NCBI GenBank assembly: GCA_902782465.1
Contig: CACZNH010000011.1
Location: forward strand, 1 to 64,000
Origin: an uncultured Bacteroidales bacterium
GTDB taxonomy: Bacteria > Bacteroidota > Bacteroidia > Bacteroidales > Muribaculaceae
Reading direction: 5' to 3'
DNA length: 64,000 nt
This document shows, piece by piece, positions 1 through 9,006 of this stretch (the stretch's first letter is position 1; every line of letters begins with the position of its first letter). A model generated the notes under the pieces. That model ran no database searches and was not told the origin of the DNA. It saw only the letters and a program-made list of their open reading frames with translations. Position numbers and translations under genes: made by a program.

Positions 1-56
1 TGAACATGAACCGCTTGAAATGGGCAAATAGATGATGAGAATTGGAAAAACTTTAT

Positions 57-64
57 TACCTTTG
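57..64 (+). promoter_or_regulatory. Putative -7 promoter box for the BspA-like gene
   Basis: The octamer TAccTTTG matches the Bacteroidetes -7 consensus TAnnTTTG and lies 71 bp before the ATG at 136. No TTTG -33 box stands at the usual distance. It implies an untranslated leader of roughly 65 nt. Confidence 0.5.
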
Positions 65-135
65 TGGTGAGCATCTCGCAAGATACTCCGAACCGCCAAC
101 AATATTATATTTAACCAATAAAACTTGATACGACT

Positions 136-2373
136 ATGAGCAATAAACTACTTTTCAGACTCGCCGTCCTGGTGGCGGCCATGATGTGTGCCCTCGGCGC
201 CGCCGCTGCCGAGGCCTATGCCAACTACACGTCCTCGAACACGACGTTGACGTTCTACTACGACAACTACCGCAGCAGCCGCACAGGCACCACCTACGAC
301 CTGAACACGCTCAACAACAGTCCCGGCTGGTACACTGACGGCACCAATGCCAGTGTGACCAAGGTGGTCTTTAACTCCTCGTTTGCCGATGCCCGCCCGA
401 CGACCACCTATTTTTGGTTTTACAGAATGGAGAACCTTCAGTCCATCACAGGCCTGAGTTACCTGAACACCAGTGAGGTGACTAATATGTCTTATATGTT
501 TGCGAGCTGTACAAATCTGACGAGCCTTGACTTGAGCAGTTTCAACACGTCCAAGGTGACTAAAGCAAACGGCATATTCCGTGATTGCAGTAGCCTGGCA
601 AGTCTTGACTTGAGCAGTTTCAATACGTCCAAGCTTACTAATATGAATTACATATTTAGTAACTGCACCAGTCTAAGGACCGTCTATGCGGGTTCGGGTT
701 GGACCACAGCAGCCGTGACAAGTTCCTACTACATGTTCCAAGATTGCACCAACCTGGTGGGCGGCAAGGGCACGACCTATGATGCCAATCATATCGATGC
801 CACCTACGCCCACATTGACGGCGGCACGAGCAACCCGGGCTACTTCACCAGGGGTACGGAGGCCTATGCCTGCTACACGCCGTCGAACACGACGCTGACG
901 TTCTACTACGACAACCAGCGCAGCTCCCGCACGGGCACGACCTACGACCTGAACACGGGCGACAACATTACCGGCTGGGAATCGGACGGCACCAATGCCA
1001 GTGTGACCAAGGTGGTCTTTGACTCGTCGTTTGCGGGCGCCCGACCGACAACCACCAGCGGTTGGTTCTATGATATGTGGAAACTTGAATCCATGACGGG
1101 CATGAGTTACCTGAACACCAGTGAGGTCACCAATATGTCTTTGATGTTCTACAACTGCACTAAACTAACAAGCCTTGATGTGAGCCACTTCAACACGTCC
1201 AATGTGACCGATATGAATCAAATGTTCGGAAACTGCACAGTTTTGACAAGCCTTGATTTGAGCAATTTCAACACGTCCAAGGTGACCGACATGGGCGCGA
1301 TGTTCCGTAACTGCAACAGCCTGATGAGTCTTGATTTGAGCAGTTTCAACACGTCCAAGGTGGCCTATATGACTAATATGTTCACTTACTGCAGCAATCT
1401 GCAGACCATCACTGTGGGCAGTGATTGGAGTACAGCGGCTGTGACGTCCTCGACGAATATGTTCAATAACTGCACCAGCCTGGTGGGCGGCCAGGGCACG
1501 ACCTACGATGCCAACCATGTGGACAAGACCTACGCCCACATCGACGGCGGCACGAGCAACCCGGGCTACTTCACCGAGTGGAAAGAAGCCTATGCCTGCT
1601 ACACGCCGTCGAACACGACGTTGACGTTCTACTACGACAACCAGCGCAGCTCCCGCACGGGCACGACCTACGACCTGAACACGGGCGCCAACGATACCGA
1701 CTGGGACACCGACGGCACCAATGCCAATGTGACCCGGGTTGTCTTTGACCCGTCGTTTGCCAATGCCCGCCCGACGACCACCTACGATTGGTTCTATAAT
1801 ATGGAGAACCTTCAATCCATCACGGGCATGAGTTACCTGAACACCAGCGAGGTGACCAATATGGCTTGGATGTTCGGTGGCTGTAAAAATTTGACGAGTC
1901 TTGACTTGAGTCACTTCAACACGTCCAAGGTAACCGACATGGGCGCGATGTTCCCTAGCTGCAAGAGCCTGACGAGTCTTGATTTGAGCAGTTTCAATAC
2001 GTCCAAGGTGACTACAATATCCTGGATGCTCTCTAACTGCACCAATCTGCGGACCATCTATGTGGACAGTAGTTGGAGCACGGCGGCCGTGACGAATTCC
2101 GAGTCTATGTTCGCTTACTGCTCCAGCCTGGTGGGCGGCCAGGGTACGACCTGGGACGCATCCAACCCGACAGACAAGACCTATGCGCACATCGACGGCG
2201 GACCCAGCAACCCGGGCTACTTCACCGCGAAGAATGCCAGCCTGCGCGGTGACGTGGATAGTGACGGCAACGTAACCATCGGCGATGTGTCGGCACTCAT
2301 CGACTACCTCTTGAACGGAGCATCTTCTGGCGTCACCGAATCAATGGCTTCTGGAATTAAATTTCCAACATAA
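136..2373 (+). CDS. BspA-like surface protein (DUF285 repeats) with a half dockerin tail
   Basis: Secreted protein of 745 aa. A Sec signal peptide covers about residues 1-25. Three large repeats follow, starting at residues 26, 242 and 484. Each opens with a YTxSNTTLTFYYDN block and continues with 22-23-residue DUF285/BspA leucine-rich repeats (MFxxCxxLTSLDLSxFNTSKVTDM), then a glycine-rich closing block. BspA-like proteins usually mediate adhesion or host binding, but the ligand here is unknown. Residues about 705-729 form one dockerin-type calcium loop and helix (GDVDSDGNVTIGDVSALIDYLLNG). The second half expected of a dockerin is missing and the protein ends in an unrelated 17-residue tail (ASSGVTESMASGIKFPT). 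An IS-end palindrome sits 8 bp past the stop codon. The repeats are very similar at DNA level, so the copy number could change by recombination. Surface location is inferred. Confidence 0.85.
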   Translation: MSNKLLFRLAVLVAAMMCALGAAAAEAYANYTSSNTTLTFYYDNYRSSRTGTTYDLNTLNNSPGWYTDGTNASVTKVVFNSSFADARPTTTYFWFYRMENLQSITGLSYLNTSEVTNMSYMFASCTNLTSLDLSSFNTSKVTKANGIFRDCSSLASLDLSSFNTSKLTNMNYIFSNCTSLRTVYAGSGWTTAAVTSSYYMFQDCTNLVGGKGTTYDANHIDATYAHIDGGTSNPGYFTRGTEAYACYTPSNTTLTFYYDNQRSSRTGTTYDLNTGDNITGWESDGTNASVTKVVFDSSFAGARPTTTSGWFYDMWKLESMTGMSYLNTSEVTNMSLMFYNCTKLTSLDVSHFNTSNVTDMNQMFGNCTVLTSLDLSNFNTSKVTDMGAMFRNCNSLMSLDLSSFNTSKVAYMTNMFTYCSNLQTITVGSDWSTAAVTSSTNMFNNCTSLVGGQGTTYDANHVDKTYAHIDGGTSNPGYFTEWKEAYACYTPSNTTLTFYYDNQRSSRTGTTYDLNTGANDTDWDTDGTNANVTRVVFDPSFANARPTTTYDWFYNMENLQSITGMSYLNTSEVTNMAWMFGGCKNLTSLDLSHFNTSKVTDMGAMFPSCKSLTSLDLSSFNTSKVTTISWMLSNCTNLRTIYVDSSWSTAAVTNSESMFAYCSSLVGGQGTTWDASNPTDKTYAHIDGGPSNPGYFTAKNASLRGDVDSDGNVTIGDVSALIDYLLNGASSGVTESMASGIKFPT

Positions 2374-2378
2374 TCCAG

Positions 2379-2432
2379 ATATGAACTGCACCCCAAAAGT
2401 TGGACACAAAACTTTTGGGGTGCAGTTCAATA
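2379..2432. mobile_element. 48-bp IS3-like end pair with 3-bp target duplication
   Basis: Two perfect 19-bp inverted arms (2382-2400 and 2411-2429) beginning TGAACTGCACCCC are separated by only 10 bp. The arm sequence resembles the terminal inverted repeats of IS3/IS150-group elements. ATA stands directly before (2379-2381) and directly after (2430-2432) in the same orientation, as a 3-bp target duplication would. No transposase is present. As RNA it would form a strong hairpin and may terminate the BspA-like transcript. The IS assignment is from memory of family ends and was not checked. Confidence 0.6.
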
Positions 2433-2520
2433 TTTAGTGGGGGGGTATTTTCATGTTTTTTTCAGCCATCGTCGTAAGATGGTGTGACTCGGTTTAGAAG
2501 CTATTACTCCGTGTTTCTAT

Positions 2521-2640
2521 TTACAGGCGGCTCTTCTCGTCGTTGCCGGCACTGGTACCCTTGTACTTGCTGCGCGTGGCATTAAATTTATATGTGAGAG
2601 ATGCTCCGATGCAGCGCACGGTAATGCTGTCTGAACAGCC
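2521..2640 (-). pseudogene. Relic of the C-terminus of a TonB-dependent receptor
   Basis: Read on the minus strand up to a TAA at 2523-2521, the sequence encodes ...GASLTYKF followed by NATRSKYKGTSAGNDEKSRL. A final amphipathic beta strand followed by a KYKGTxAG...K(S/N)R(L/M) tail is how many Bacteroidetes TonB-dependent receptors end, as I recall the family. About 35-40 codons are recognisable; the rest of the barrel is missing. The stretch lies just beyond the IS-end palindrome, which suggests a deleted receptor gene. Confidence 0.5.
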
Positions 2641-2922
2641 GCACAATATGTCTTTCTCAGTCTGTCATACACCCTATATACACACAGAAACCGGTTTACT
2701 AAACCCCAAATCGCGGTTTTTTTTGAAAAACACGACAAACATAGTGAATTATTTGATGGCATGTGCCGACACGAGTCAACAGATTACCAATATCTGTGAA
2801 TTAGTTTGTTTTTGTGTTCGACATGCACAAAATATATCGAAACAGGTGGTGTTTTGTTTTTTTTTCTGTACATTTGCGTTCTAAAGTATGCTCTTTTATC
2901 TCATAGTTAGTATTAAAAAACA

Positions 2923-5451
2923 ATGAGCGATATGAAAAGGTTATTGTGGTTATCACTCAGTCTGCTGGTGGTGCTGTGTGCAACGGCACAGACCCAGCAG
3001 GGTTATGTCAAGACCAAGGGACGCAAAGGCAGCAACGGCGCCGTCATCGCGGGCAAGCGCATCACCGGTGCGACGGTGCAGGTCAAGGGCGCCAATGCCG
3101 TGGTCACACAGGCCAATGGCGTGTTCTCTTTCCCGATTCCTGCCAGCAAGTTCTATATCCAGAGCGTGAGAAAGCAGGGCTATGTCATGACTGACCCCGA
3201 GATGCTTACCAAGCAATATGTCTACTCTTCCAATCCCTTGATTCTTGTGCTGGAGACCATCGAGCAGCAGACCGATGACAAACTCGCTTCGGAACGCAAA
3301 ATCCGCCGCACCCTGCAACGCCAGCTGCAACAGCGCGAGGACGAGATAGAAGAACTCAAGGAGCAGAACAAACTCACTCGCGAGGAGTACCAGAATGCAC
3401 TGAAGCAGCTCTATGCCGAGCAGGAGACCAACGAAAAGCTCATCAGTGAGATGGCCGAGCGCTATTCCCAGATAGACTATGACCTGATGGACGAGTTCAA
3501 CACCCGCATCAGTGACTGCATACTCGAGGGGCGCCTCGCCGAGGCCGACTCGCTGCTGCGCTCCAAGGGTGACATCAAGGACCGTATCGCCGCCGTTCAC
3601 AAGGCCGAGGCGATTGAGGCCGCCGAGGCTGCCGAGATTGCCGAACGCCAGCAGCGGCTTGAGGAGAGCAAGGCCGGCACCCAGGCATCAAAGGACGATA
3701 TTGCCCAAGACTGCTACCACTTCTTCGAGAAATTCAAGTTGGAGCACAACAATGACTCGGCGGCCTATTATCTGGCACAACGCGTCATGCTGGACTCCAC
3801 CAATGTGGCGTGGCTCACCGATGCCGGTGAGTTTGTCAGCGAATACCTGGCCGATTATCCTGCAGCGTTAGGCTATTTCCAGCGCGCCCTTGCCCATGCC
3901 ATCGAGCAGCAGGGCGAAAATGCCGAGTTGGTGGCATCGCTGTATAATCAGATAGCTGCAAATTACCGCAAACAGGGCAAATATGACTTGGCAATGGATT
4001 ATTGCCGCAAGGCCCTTGCCATCTGCGACAAGTCGCTGGGTGACAACAACGCCGTCACTGCTGCCACCCACAACGGCATCGGTCAGGTTATGGAAGCCCA
4101 GGGCAACACCACCCAGGCACTGGAGCATTACCTCAAGGCCTTGGAAATCATCGAGAGCGTCCTTGGCTCCGAACATCCCACCACGGCCACATTCTATAAC
4201 AACCTGGGGACACTTTATTATACTCGTGGCGAATATAACAACGCAATGGAGTGTTTCAACAAGTCATTGGCAATCCGTGAAAAGAAACTCGAAGCCGACC
4301 ATCCTGATCTGGCTCAATCCTATGGCAATATCGGGTCGGTATATCATGCCATGGGTGACAATGGCCGTGCACTGGAATATTTTACCCGCGCGCTGGATAT
4401 CCGTCAGCAAGTGTTAGGCAAGTCTCATCCCGTGGTGGCAGTTACCATTAGCGATATAGGTTCGGCACATATGGCTTTATCTGATTATGGCAAGGCTCTG
4501 GATTGCTACACCAGGGCATTGGCTATCACCGAGAAGGTGATGGGCAGCGAACACCCCGACGTAGCCATCTGCTACAATAACATCGGCTTGGCTTATGAGC
4601 GTCAGCGGGATTACGCCCGTGCGCTTGAGTGGTATCAAAAGGCACTTGACGCGAAGCAAAAGTTGCTGGGTGACAGTCATCCATCCACCATCAACACACT
4701 GGAGAACATGGGCGGCATCTATTTTGCCCAGAAGGACTATGAGCATGCCTATGACTGTTATTCACGTGCCATGTCGGCCCGGGTTGCGATTCTTGGTGAC
4801 GATAGGTTGGGACTGGCCAACTCCTATGACAATATGGGTTCAGTGCTCTATAATCGTGGGGATTATGACCGTTCCCTGAAAAACCTGTTGCAGGGTGTTG
4901 CCATACGTGAGCAGTTGCAAGGCAAGGGTGACCAGGCCACGGCAAGGACCTATAAGAATGTTGCCAAAGCCTATGGCAAGAAGGCAGACTACTCACAAGC
5001 TCTGGATTATTATCAGAAAGCCTATGATGCGATGGCACCTCTCAAGGGGGATGGCGACGCCGAAGTCATCAGTTTGAAGAAGGAGATTCTCAAGAATCAG
5101 TATCTGGTTGCCCAGTCTAAGGGCAAACTTAAAAGTTTCATGACCGACCATTGCTTTGTTGCCACCGTGAGCAACGGCAATAATCCCGCTGTGGCTCAGG
5201 GCATGTCGGGCGAGTATGTCCTGCTGGAGTTTGCCGAATGGAATCAGGACAGTCCAGGCTCGCTTTATGATATGGCTGATCAGTTGAGACAGTCGCCCAA
5301 GGACATCGTTGTCATGAAGGATGGCGCTATCTCACGACATCATTTTGAAAACAAGATGGGGCTGTTCTTTGATGTGAAACCGGTTACCAAGGAGGAGAAA
5401 CAGGCCATCAACAAGGCCTATAAGCAATGGAAAGAGCAGAATAACCAATAA
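2923..5451 (+). CDS. Large periplasmic TPR protein with N-terminal carboxypeptidase-regulatory-like domain
   Basis: 842 aa. A Sec signal peptide (about residues 1-22, ending ATAQ) precedes a carboxypeptidase-regulatory-like fold (about 35-110: GATVQVKGANAVVTQANGVF). A long charged coiled coil spans about 115-245. About ten kinesin-light-chain-type TPRs of 42-residue period cover about 300-720, with the recurrent motif YNNIGxxYxxxGDYxxALExYxKALxIxExxLGxxHP. A C-terminal domain of about 110 residues has no family I recognise. Such proteins act as periplasmic or outer-membrane-associated scaffolds, but the partner is unknown. The ATG at 2923 is followed by MSDMKRLL; the second Met at residue 4 is an alternative start. 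It is a single-gene unit closed by a strong terminator shared with the convergent gene. Confidence 0.75.
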   Translation: MSDMKRLLWLSLSLLVVLCATAQTQQGYVKTKGRKGSNGAVIAGKRITGATVQVKGANAVVTQANGVFSFPIPASKFYIQSVRKQGYVMTDPEMLTKQYVYSSNPLILVLETIEQQTDDKLASERKIRRTLQRQLQQREDEIEELKEQNKLTREEYQNALKQLYAEQETNEKLISEMAERYSQIDYDLMDEFNTRISDCILEGRLAEADSLLRSKGDIKDRIAAVHKAEAIEAAEAAEIAERQQRLEESKAGTQASKDDIAQDCYHFFEKFKLEHNNDSAAYYLAQRVMLDSTNVAWLTDAGEFVSEYLADYPAALGYFQRALAHAIEQQGENAELVASLYNQIAANYRKQGKYDLAMDYCRKALAICDKSLGDNNAVTAATHNGIGQVMEAQGNTTQALEHYLKALEIIESVLGSEHPTTATFYNNLGTLYYTRGEYNNAMECFNKSLAIREKKLEADHPDLAQSYGNIGSVYHAMGDNGRALEYFTRALDIRQQVLGKSHPVVAVTISDIGSAHMALSDYGKALDCYTRALAITEKVMGSEHPDVAICYNNIGLAYERQRDYARALEWYQKALDAKQKLLGDSHPSTINTLENMGGIYFAQKDYEHAYDCYSRAMSARVAILGDDRLGLANSYDNMGSVLYNRGDYDRSLKNLLQGVAIREQLQGKGDQATARTYKNVAKAYGKKADYSQALDYYQKAYDAMAPLKGDGDAEVISLKKEILKNQYLVAQSKGKLKSFMTDHCFVATVSNGNNPAVAQGMSGEYVLLEFAEWNQDSPGSLYDMADQLRQSPKDIVVMKDGAISRHHFENKMGLFFDVKPVTKEEKQAINKAYKQWKEQNNQ

Positions 5452-5480
5452 CCTTCTAGTTCCCCACTGGCCAATAAACG

Positions 5481-5521
5481 CTATCGGCTGGGGCTCAAGA
5501 ATAACGAGCCTCAGCCGATAG
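5481..5521. terminator. Bidirectional intrinsic terminator
   Basis: A 16-bp stem (5481-5496 with 5506-5521, one G-U pair) closes a 9-nt loop and is followed by TTTCGTT. It lies between the convergent genes ending at 5451 (+) and 5556 (-), so it can serve both. Confidence 0.8.
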
Positions 5522-5555
5522 TTTCGTTGTGATTCAGCTATGTTGTGCTTGCTGT

Positions 5556-7208
5556 TTACTTCATGACCTTCACGGCGGTGGAGGTGCCGTCGCTGTAGGT
5601 GGTCACGACGATGGTCATGCCCATGGGCTGCTGCATCTCCTGTCCCATGGCATTAAAGTAACGCGTGCTGGCAATCTGCTTGCCGGCAGTCGTCTCGTCG
5701 ATGCCGGTGGACGGCGTTACACTGAACTCGTGATAGACCTGGTCGCTGGGGAGCTTGCCGTCGACAACAGCATAGGCTTCGATGCGGTAGTCGCCACTGG
5801 TGGTGAACAAGATGGGGTCGTCATATTGAACCCACTCCGAGTAGCTGTTGGAGAACAGCGTGCGGACGTAAATCGTGCTGGGCTCGGTCGGTACAATCTC
5901 AATGCGATAGGCGTGGCCGTTGTTCTCGGCGTTGCCGTTGATGACGGGGGCGCTGGTCTTCACAGTAGGCTCAGCGGGCGTGTCCTCATCCAGGACGTAA
6001 ACAATGTTGGCTTCGATAACTCCAACGTTATCATAGGCATCATAGAAAAAGATGCCGGAGGCGTTGTAATTGTCGGGATAGGGTGCGTCAAGGTTCGCCC
6101 ATGTGCCCTGCAACGTGATGGTGTTGCCATCAATATTGTAAACCATGTAGTTGTAGTAGGGGAGTGCGTCCACATTGATGGCATAAACAGGCGATCCTGC
6201 ATTTGGTAATAAAGTGGGTTCAAGACGGCATTCGGCTTGAGTCATGCTTTTGCCATACCAACCATCGCTTTTTATGAACTGAGGCAGTGGTACTGTGATG
6301 TATTCTCCATCGTCAGACAGCGTGCCCATAATCCAAACGCCATTGTCCATCGACAGGAACGGTTCTTTCAGGTAAACAGTCTTGCCGTCATAGTCAAATA
6401 CGATTTGGCCTTTGTCTGACAATTTTTCAGTGCTGTAGGTGGGTTGGGTAGCTTTGTTGTAGGAGTAGTCGCTATAGTGGATGCAGTCGCTGGTGCGATT
6501 GTAGGTCTTCACCACGCCTTCGGGTTGCTTTTCTATGATAAATGGATTGGTACTCATTTCGGTACCCCACTCGAGATAGCCTGCCCATTCATCGGTCTCA
6601 CCCTCCCAAACGATGGCCAAGCCGGTAGCGTCATAAGACTTAAGAGCCCTTGCACTGATGTTGAGGTAGGGATTGTTCTCATCCTCAATGGCCACGGGAC
6701 CGCTGGTGCCCTCAATGTGGATGGTATTACCTTCGGCAACATAGGTGGCCTTCTCCACTGCGAGATTACGGGTAAAAGTGGTTAGGCCTGATACCGCATC
6801 AAAGTGAACGGTTCCCCATGTCAGGACAGCATTGCGGGAACTGCGGATAAACGAGCCGTCTGGAGCCTGCTCATAGATGACTTGGCCCAAGGGTACAACA
6901 ATATTGTGTGTGGTGTCATTCTCGATACCGTATACCCAGTAATCACCAAATTCCCTTTCTGAACCGTAAACAATGTTTTTAATATAAACAACTCTGGGCT
7001 GGACAGGTTCCTTGACAACCTCTAAGACGCCGTTTTGTGGCACATAATAAGTGTGGGTTTCGGGATTTACAGCACTTCCATGATTGGAACGCTGGTAAAT
7101 TAAGTATTCGCCAAAGACCTCTTGCTCTGAAATGATACGCAATGGCGAGCCTGCCATTGCCGATAGGGCAACGAATAGCGACAGAATAAGTAATGATAAA
7201 TTCCTCAT
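5556..7208 (-). CDS. Secreted protein with chitobiase-like C-terminal domain and type IX-like tail
   Basis: 550 aa with a Sec signal peptide (MRNLSLLILSLFVALSAMAG). The middle is a beta-rich region of unknown function with repeated YLxxxNG and VEKATY-like strands. Around residues 420-490 lies a chitobiase/CHB_HEX_C-type module (EIVPTEPSTIYVRT...YRIEAYAVVDGKLPS). The C-terminus (about 497-550: TGIDE...RYFNAMGQEM...GMTIVVTTYSDG...AVKVMK) has the layout of a Bacteroidales Por/type IX secretion C-terminal domain, which would direct export across the outer membrane and cell-surface attachment. No catalytic motif is recognised. The gene is alone, with a TAatTTTG box at 7275-7282 on its strand. It could be an adhesin or carbohydrate-binding protein. 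Confidence 0.7.
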   Translation of the reverse strand: MRNLSLLILSLFVALSAMAGSPLRIISEQEVFGEYLIYQRSNHGSAVNPETHTYYVPQNGVLEVVKEPVQPRVVYIKNIVYGSEREFGDYWVYGIENDTTHNIVVPLGQVIYEQAPDGSFIRSSRNAVLTWGTVHFDAVSGLTTFTRNLAVEKATYVAEGNTIHIEGTSGPVAIEDENNPYLNISARALKSYDATGLAIVWEGETDEWAGYLEWGTEMSTNPFIIEKQPEGVVKTYNRTSDCIHYSDYSYNKATQPTYSTEKLSDKGQIVFDYDGKTVYLKEPFLSMDNGVWIMGTLSDDGEYITVPLPQFIKSDGWYGKSMTQAECRLEPTLLPNAGSPVYAINVDALPYYNYMVYNIDGNTITLQGTWANLDAPYPDNYNASGIFFYDAYDNVGVIEANIVYVLDEDTPAEPTVKTSAPVINGNAENNGHAYRIEIVPTEPSTIYVRTLFSNSYSEWVQYDDPILFTTSGDYRIEAYAVVDGKLPSDQVYHEFSVTPSTGIDETTAGKQIASTRYFNAMGQEMQQPMGMTIVVTTYSDGTSTAVKVMK

Positions 7209-7274
7209 AATGCTATATGTTTAGTTATTAATGATTTATGTAAATTTCTGTATTGGGGGCAATGAACCAAAAGC

Positions 7275-7282
7275 CAAAATTA
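7275..7282 (-). promoter_or_regulatory. Putative -7 box for the type IX-tailed protein gene
   Basis: TAatTTTG on the minus strand, about 66 bp before the start codon at 7208. No convincing -33 TTTG was found. Confidence 0.4.
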
Positions 7283-7340
7283 CGCATTTTTATCGACATC
7301 ATCAAGTGAAACGCCATTTTTTGTTAAGACAAACCAAAAC

Positions 7341-7511
7341 GCTGTGTCATAATTGCTACATGGTAATATAACCGTGCTTTCGCACGGGAAAGCTTGTGCA
7401 AACTGAAGGCAAACGAGTTTGCTCGATTTGCTGAAGTAATTTTATAATCAATTTGCTTAATTTCCCGCCCGCAGGGCGGTTATAATCCTTGCAATTGAAT
7501 TATGACACGGC
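7341..7511. repeat. MITE-like imperfect palindrome of about 165 bp
   Basis: Terminal inverted repeats GTGTCATAATT lie at 7344-7354 and 7498-7508; the match extends to 14 bp with one mismatch. Further in, both ends carry TATAACCG followed by a GC hairpin (stem 7372-7377/7382-7387 and its counterpart near 7467-7481) and CGGGAAA. So the whole element is an imperfect palindrome with about 70 bp of unique centre. It carries no coding sequence. It fills the 352-bp gap between 7209 and 7560, in which I see nothing else apart from the promoter box at 7275. Confidence 0.55.
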
Positions 7512-7560
7512 CGCTTGATTGCTTATTCCGTCTGTCACGCCGTTGGATGGGCGTTGGCGT

Positions 7561-7971
7561 TTACTTGGGAGCGGCGTTGCGGCCGGCCTCCAGAATGGGC
7601 AGGTTGCCCTCGGTGGGGATGTAGATGACGGTCTTGTTGTTGAGGTCGGTCTGCTGGCGCACCCACAAGTACTGGATGTAGGTGGGGGTAATGCTGCCGT
7701 TCTCAATCTCGATGGCCTTGGCGGCACCCTTGGCGCGCTCGATTTCGGCCTGGGCGTTCAGTTTCTCGGCTTCGAGGTTGGCGCGGGCCTCCTCAATCTT
7801 GATTTTGCGGTTCTGCTCGGCCTTGGCGAACTCGGCCTTTCCGTCCATCTCCTGCTGCCATACCTTGTAACGGGGATATCCGAACATGAAGGCTAAAATG
7901 ATGGCCAGGACGAAGGCGATGATTAGTGATGTTGCAGCGAGGGTTCCTTTAGTGTCAGTCTGCTTTGCCAT
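7561..7971 (-). CDS. Small membrane protein resembling the C-terminal part of SPFH/prohibitin proteins
   Basis: 136 aa. One transmembrane helix (about residues 14-35) is followed by a charged coiled coil (about 42-92, rich in AEQNRKIKIEEARANLEAEK) and a tail reading ITPTYIQYLWVRQQTDLNNKTVIYIPTEGNLPILEA. That tail resembles the end of SPFH/band-7 proteins (a YLxxqal helix followed by a strand), but the SPFH core is absent, so function is not assigned. It starts 24 bp after asd on the same strand and may be cotranscribed with it. High codon bias supports a real gene. Confidence 0.65.
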   Translation of the reverse strand: MAKQTDTKGTLAATSLIIAFVLAIILAFMFGYPRYKVWQQEMDGKAEFAKAEQNRKIKIEEARANLEAEKLNAQAEIERAKGAAKAIEIENGSITPTYIQYLWVRQQTDLNNKTVIYIPTEGNLPILEAGRNAAPK

Positions 7972-7995
7972 AATAATTGATACTTTTAATGTTAG

Positions 7996-9006
7996 TTATT
8001 TCTTGCGGTGGGCGATAAGGTACTGGCCAATCTGGACGGCGTTGAGGGCGGCGCCCTTCTTGATTTGGTCACCGCATAGCCAGAAGGTAAGACCGTTGTC
8101 GCTGCTGGTGTCCTCGCGGATGCGGCCTACATACACGGGGTCTTTGCCCGAGCAGTCGATGGGCATGGGATAGCGGTTGCTGCGCGGGTCGTCCACGACG
8201 ACAACGCCGGGAGCGAGCTGCAGGGCGGCACGGGCCTCCTCGGGGGTGATGGGATTCTCGCACTCAATCCACACGGCCTCGCTGTGGGCGCGCATCACGG
8301 GCACGCGCACGCAGGTGGCGCTCACGCGGATGTCGCTGTGCATGATTTTGCAGGTCTCCCTGACCATCTTCATCTCCTCGCGGGTATAGTCATTGTCCAT
8401 GAAGATATCGATGTGGGGGATGACGTTGTAGGCCAGCTCGTGCTGGAAATGGCGTACGGTGAGTTCCTCCTTGCCGACAGCGATTTCGCTGGTCTGCAAG
8501 GCGAGTTCGTACATCGCCTCCATGCCGGCACCGCTGGCGGCCTGATAGGTGGCCACCTGCACGTTCTTGATGTGCGACAGGTTGTCGAGCGGCTTGAGGG
8601 CAACGACCATGATGATGGTCGAGCAATTGGGGTTGGCGATGATGTTGCGCGGAGTGTTCAGGGCGTCCTCGCCGTTGACCTCGGGCACCACCAGGGGTAC
8701 GTCGTCGTCCATGCGGAAGGCGCTGCTGTTGTCAATCATAATGCAGCCGTGCTTGGTGATGGTGGGGGCAAACTCGCGGGCCGGCCCGGCACCCATGGCC
8801 ACAAAGGCGATGTCGATGTCCTTGAAGTCATCGTTGTGCTGCAGCAGTTTCACCACATAGTCCTTGCCGCGGAACGTGAAAATGCGTCCGGCACTGCGTT
8901 CCGAGCCGAAAAGGACGAGTTCAGTAACGGGGAAATTCTGTTCATCGAGGACACGCATGAATTCCTGCCCCACAGCGCCGCTGGCGCCAACAATAGCAAC
9001 CTTCAT
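7996..9006 (-). CDS. asd: Aspartate-semialdehyde dehydrogenase
   Basis: 336 aa cytoplasmic enzyme that reduces L-aspartyl phosphate to aspartate semialdehyde with NADPH, the branch point to lysine/diaminopimelate, threonine and methionine. The NADP-binding GASGAVG loop is at residues 7-13. The catalytic cysteine is in NPNCST (C128), the substrate-binding arginine and catalytic histidine are around R234 and H241 ([10 protein letters not shown]), and the SGAG loop is near 158-161. Length is normal for the family. It lies in a minus-strand run after the argB-like gene (102-bp gap) and before the small membrane protein. Confidence 0.95.
   Translation of the reverse strand: MKVAIVGASGAVGQEFMRVLDEQNFPVTELVLFGSERSAGRIFTFRGKDYVVKLLQHNDDFKDIDIAFVAMGAGPAREFAPTITKHGCIMIDNSSAFRMDDDVPLVVPEVNGEDALNTPRNIIANPNCSTIIMVVALKPLDNLSHIKNVQVATYQAASGAGMEAMYELALQTSEIAVGKEELTVRHFQHELAYNVIPHIDIFMDNDYTREEMKMVRETCKIMHSDIRVSATCVRVPVMRAHSEAVWIECENPITPEEARAALQLAPGVVVVDDPRSNRYPMPIDCSGKDPVYVGRIREDTSSDNGLTFWLCGDQIKKGAALNAVQIGQYLIAHRKK

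Larger units (their letters stand above)
2374..2922. other. 549-bp gene-free stretch with mobile and gene relics
   Basis: It holds the IS-end palindrome near 2380-2432, a minus-strand relic of a TonB receptor C-terminus near 2521-2650, and an AT-rich leader for the next gene with a TAcaTTTG box at 2869-2876. Short open frames on both strands here (for example 2543-2884) show no family signature, start context or codon bias, and I do not call them genes. Confidence 0.6.

Noticed and set aside
2543-2884. 113-codon plus-strand ORF
   Set aside because: No family signature. It runs antisense to the TonB receptor relic and into an AT-rich promoter region.
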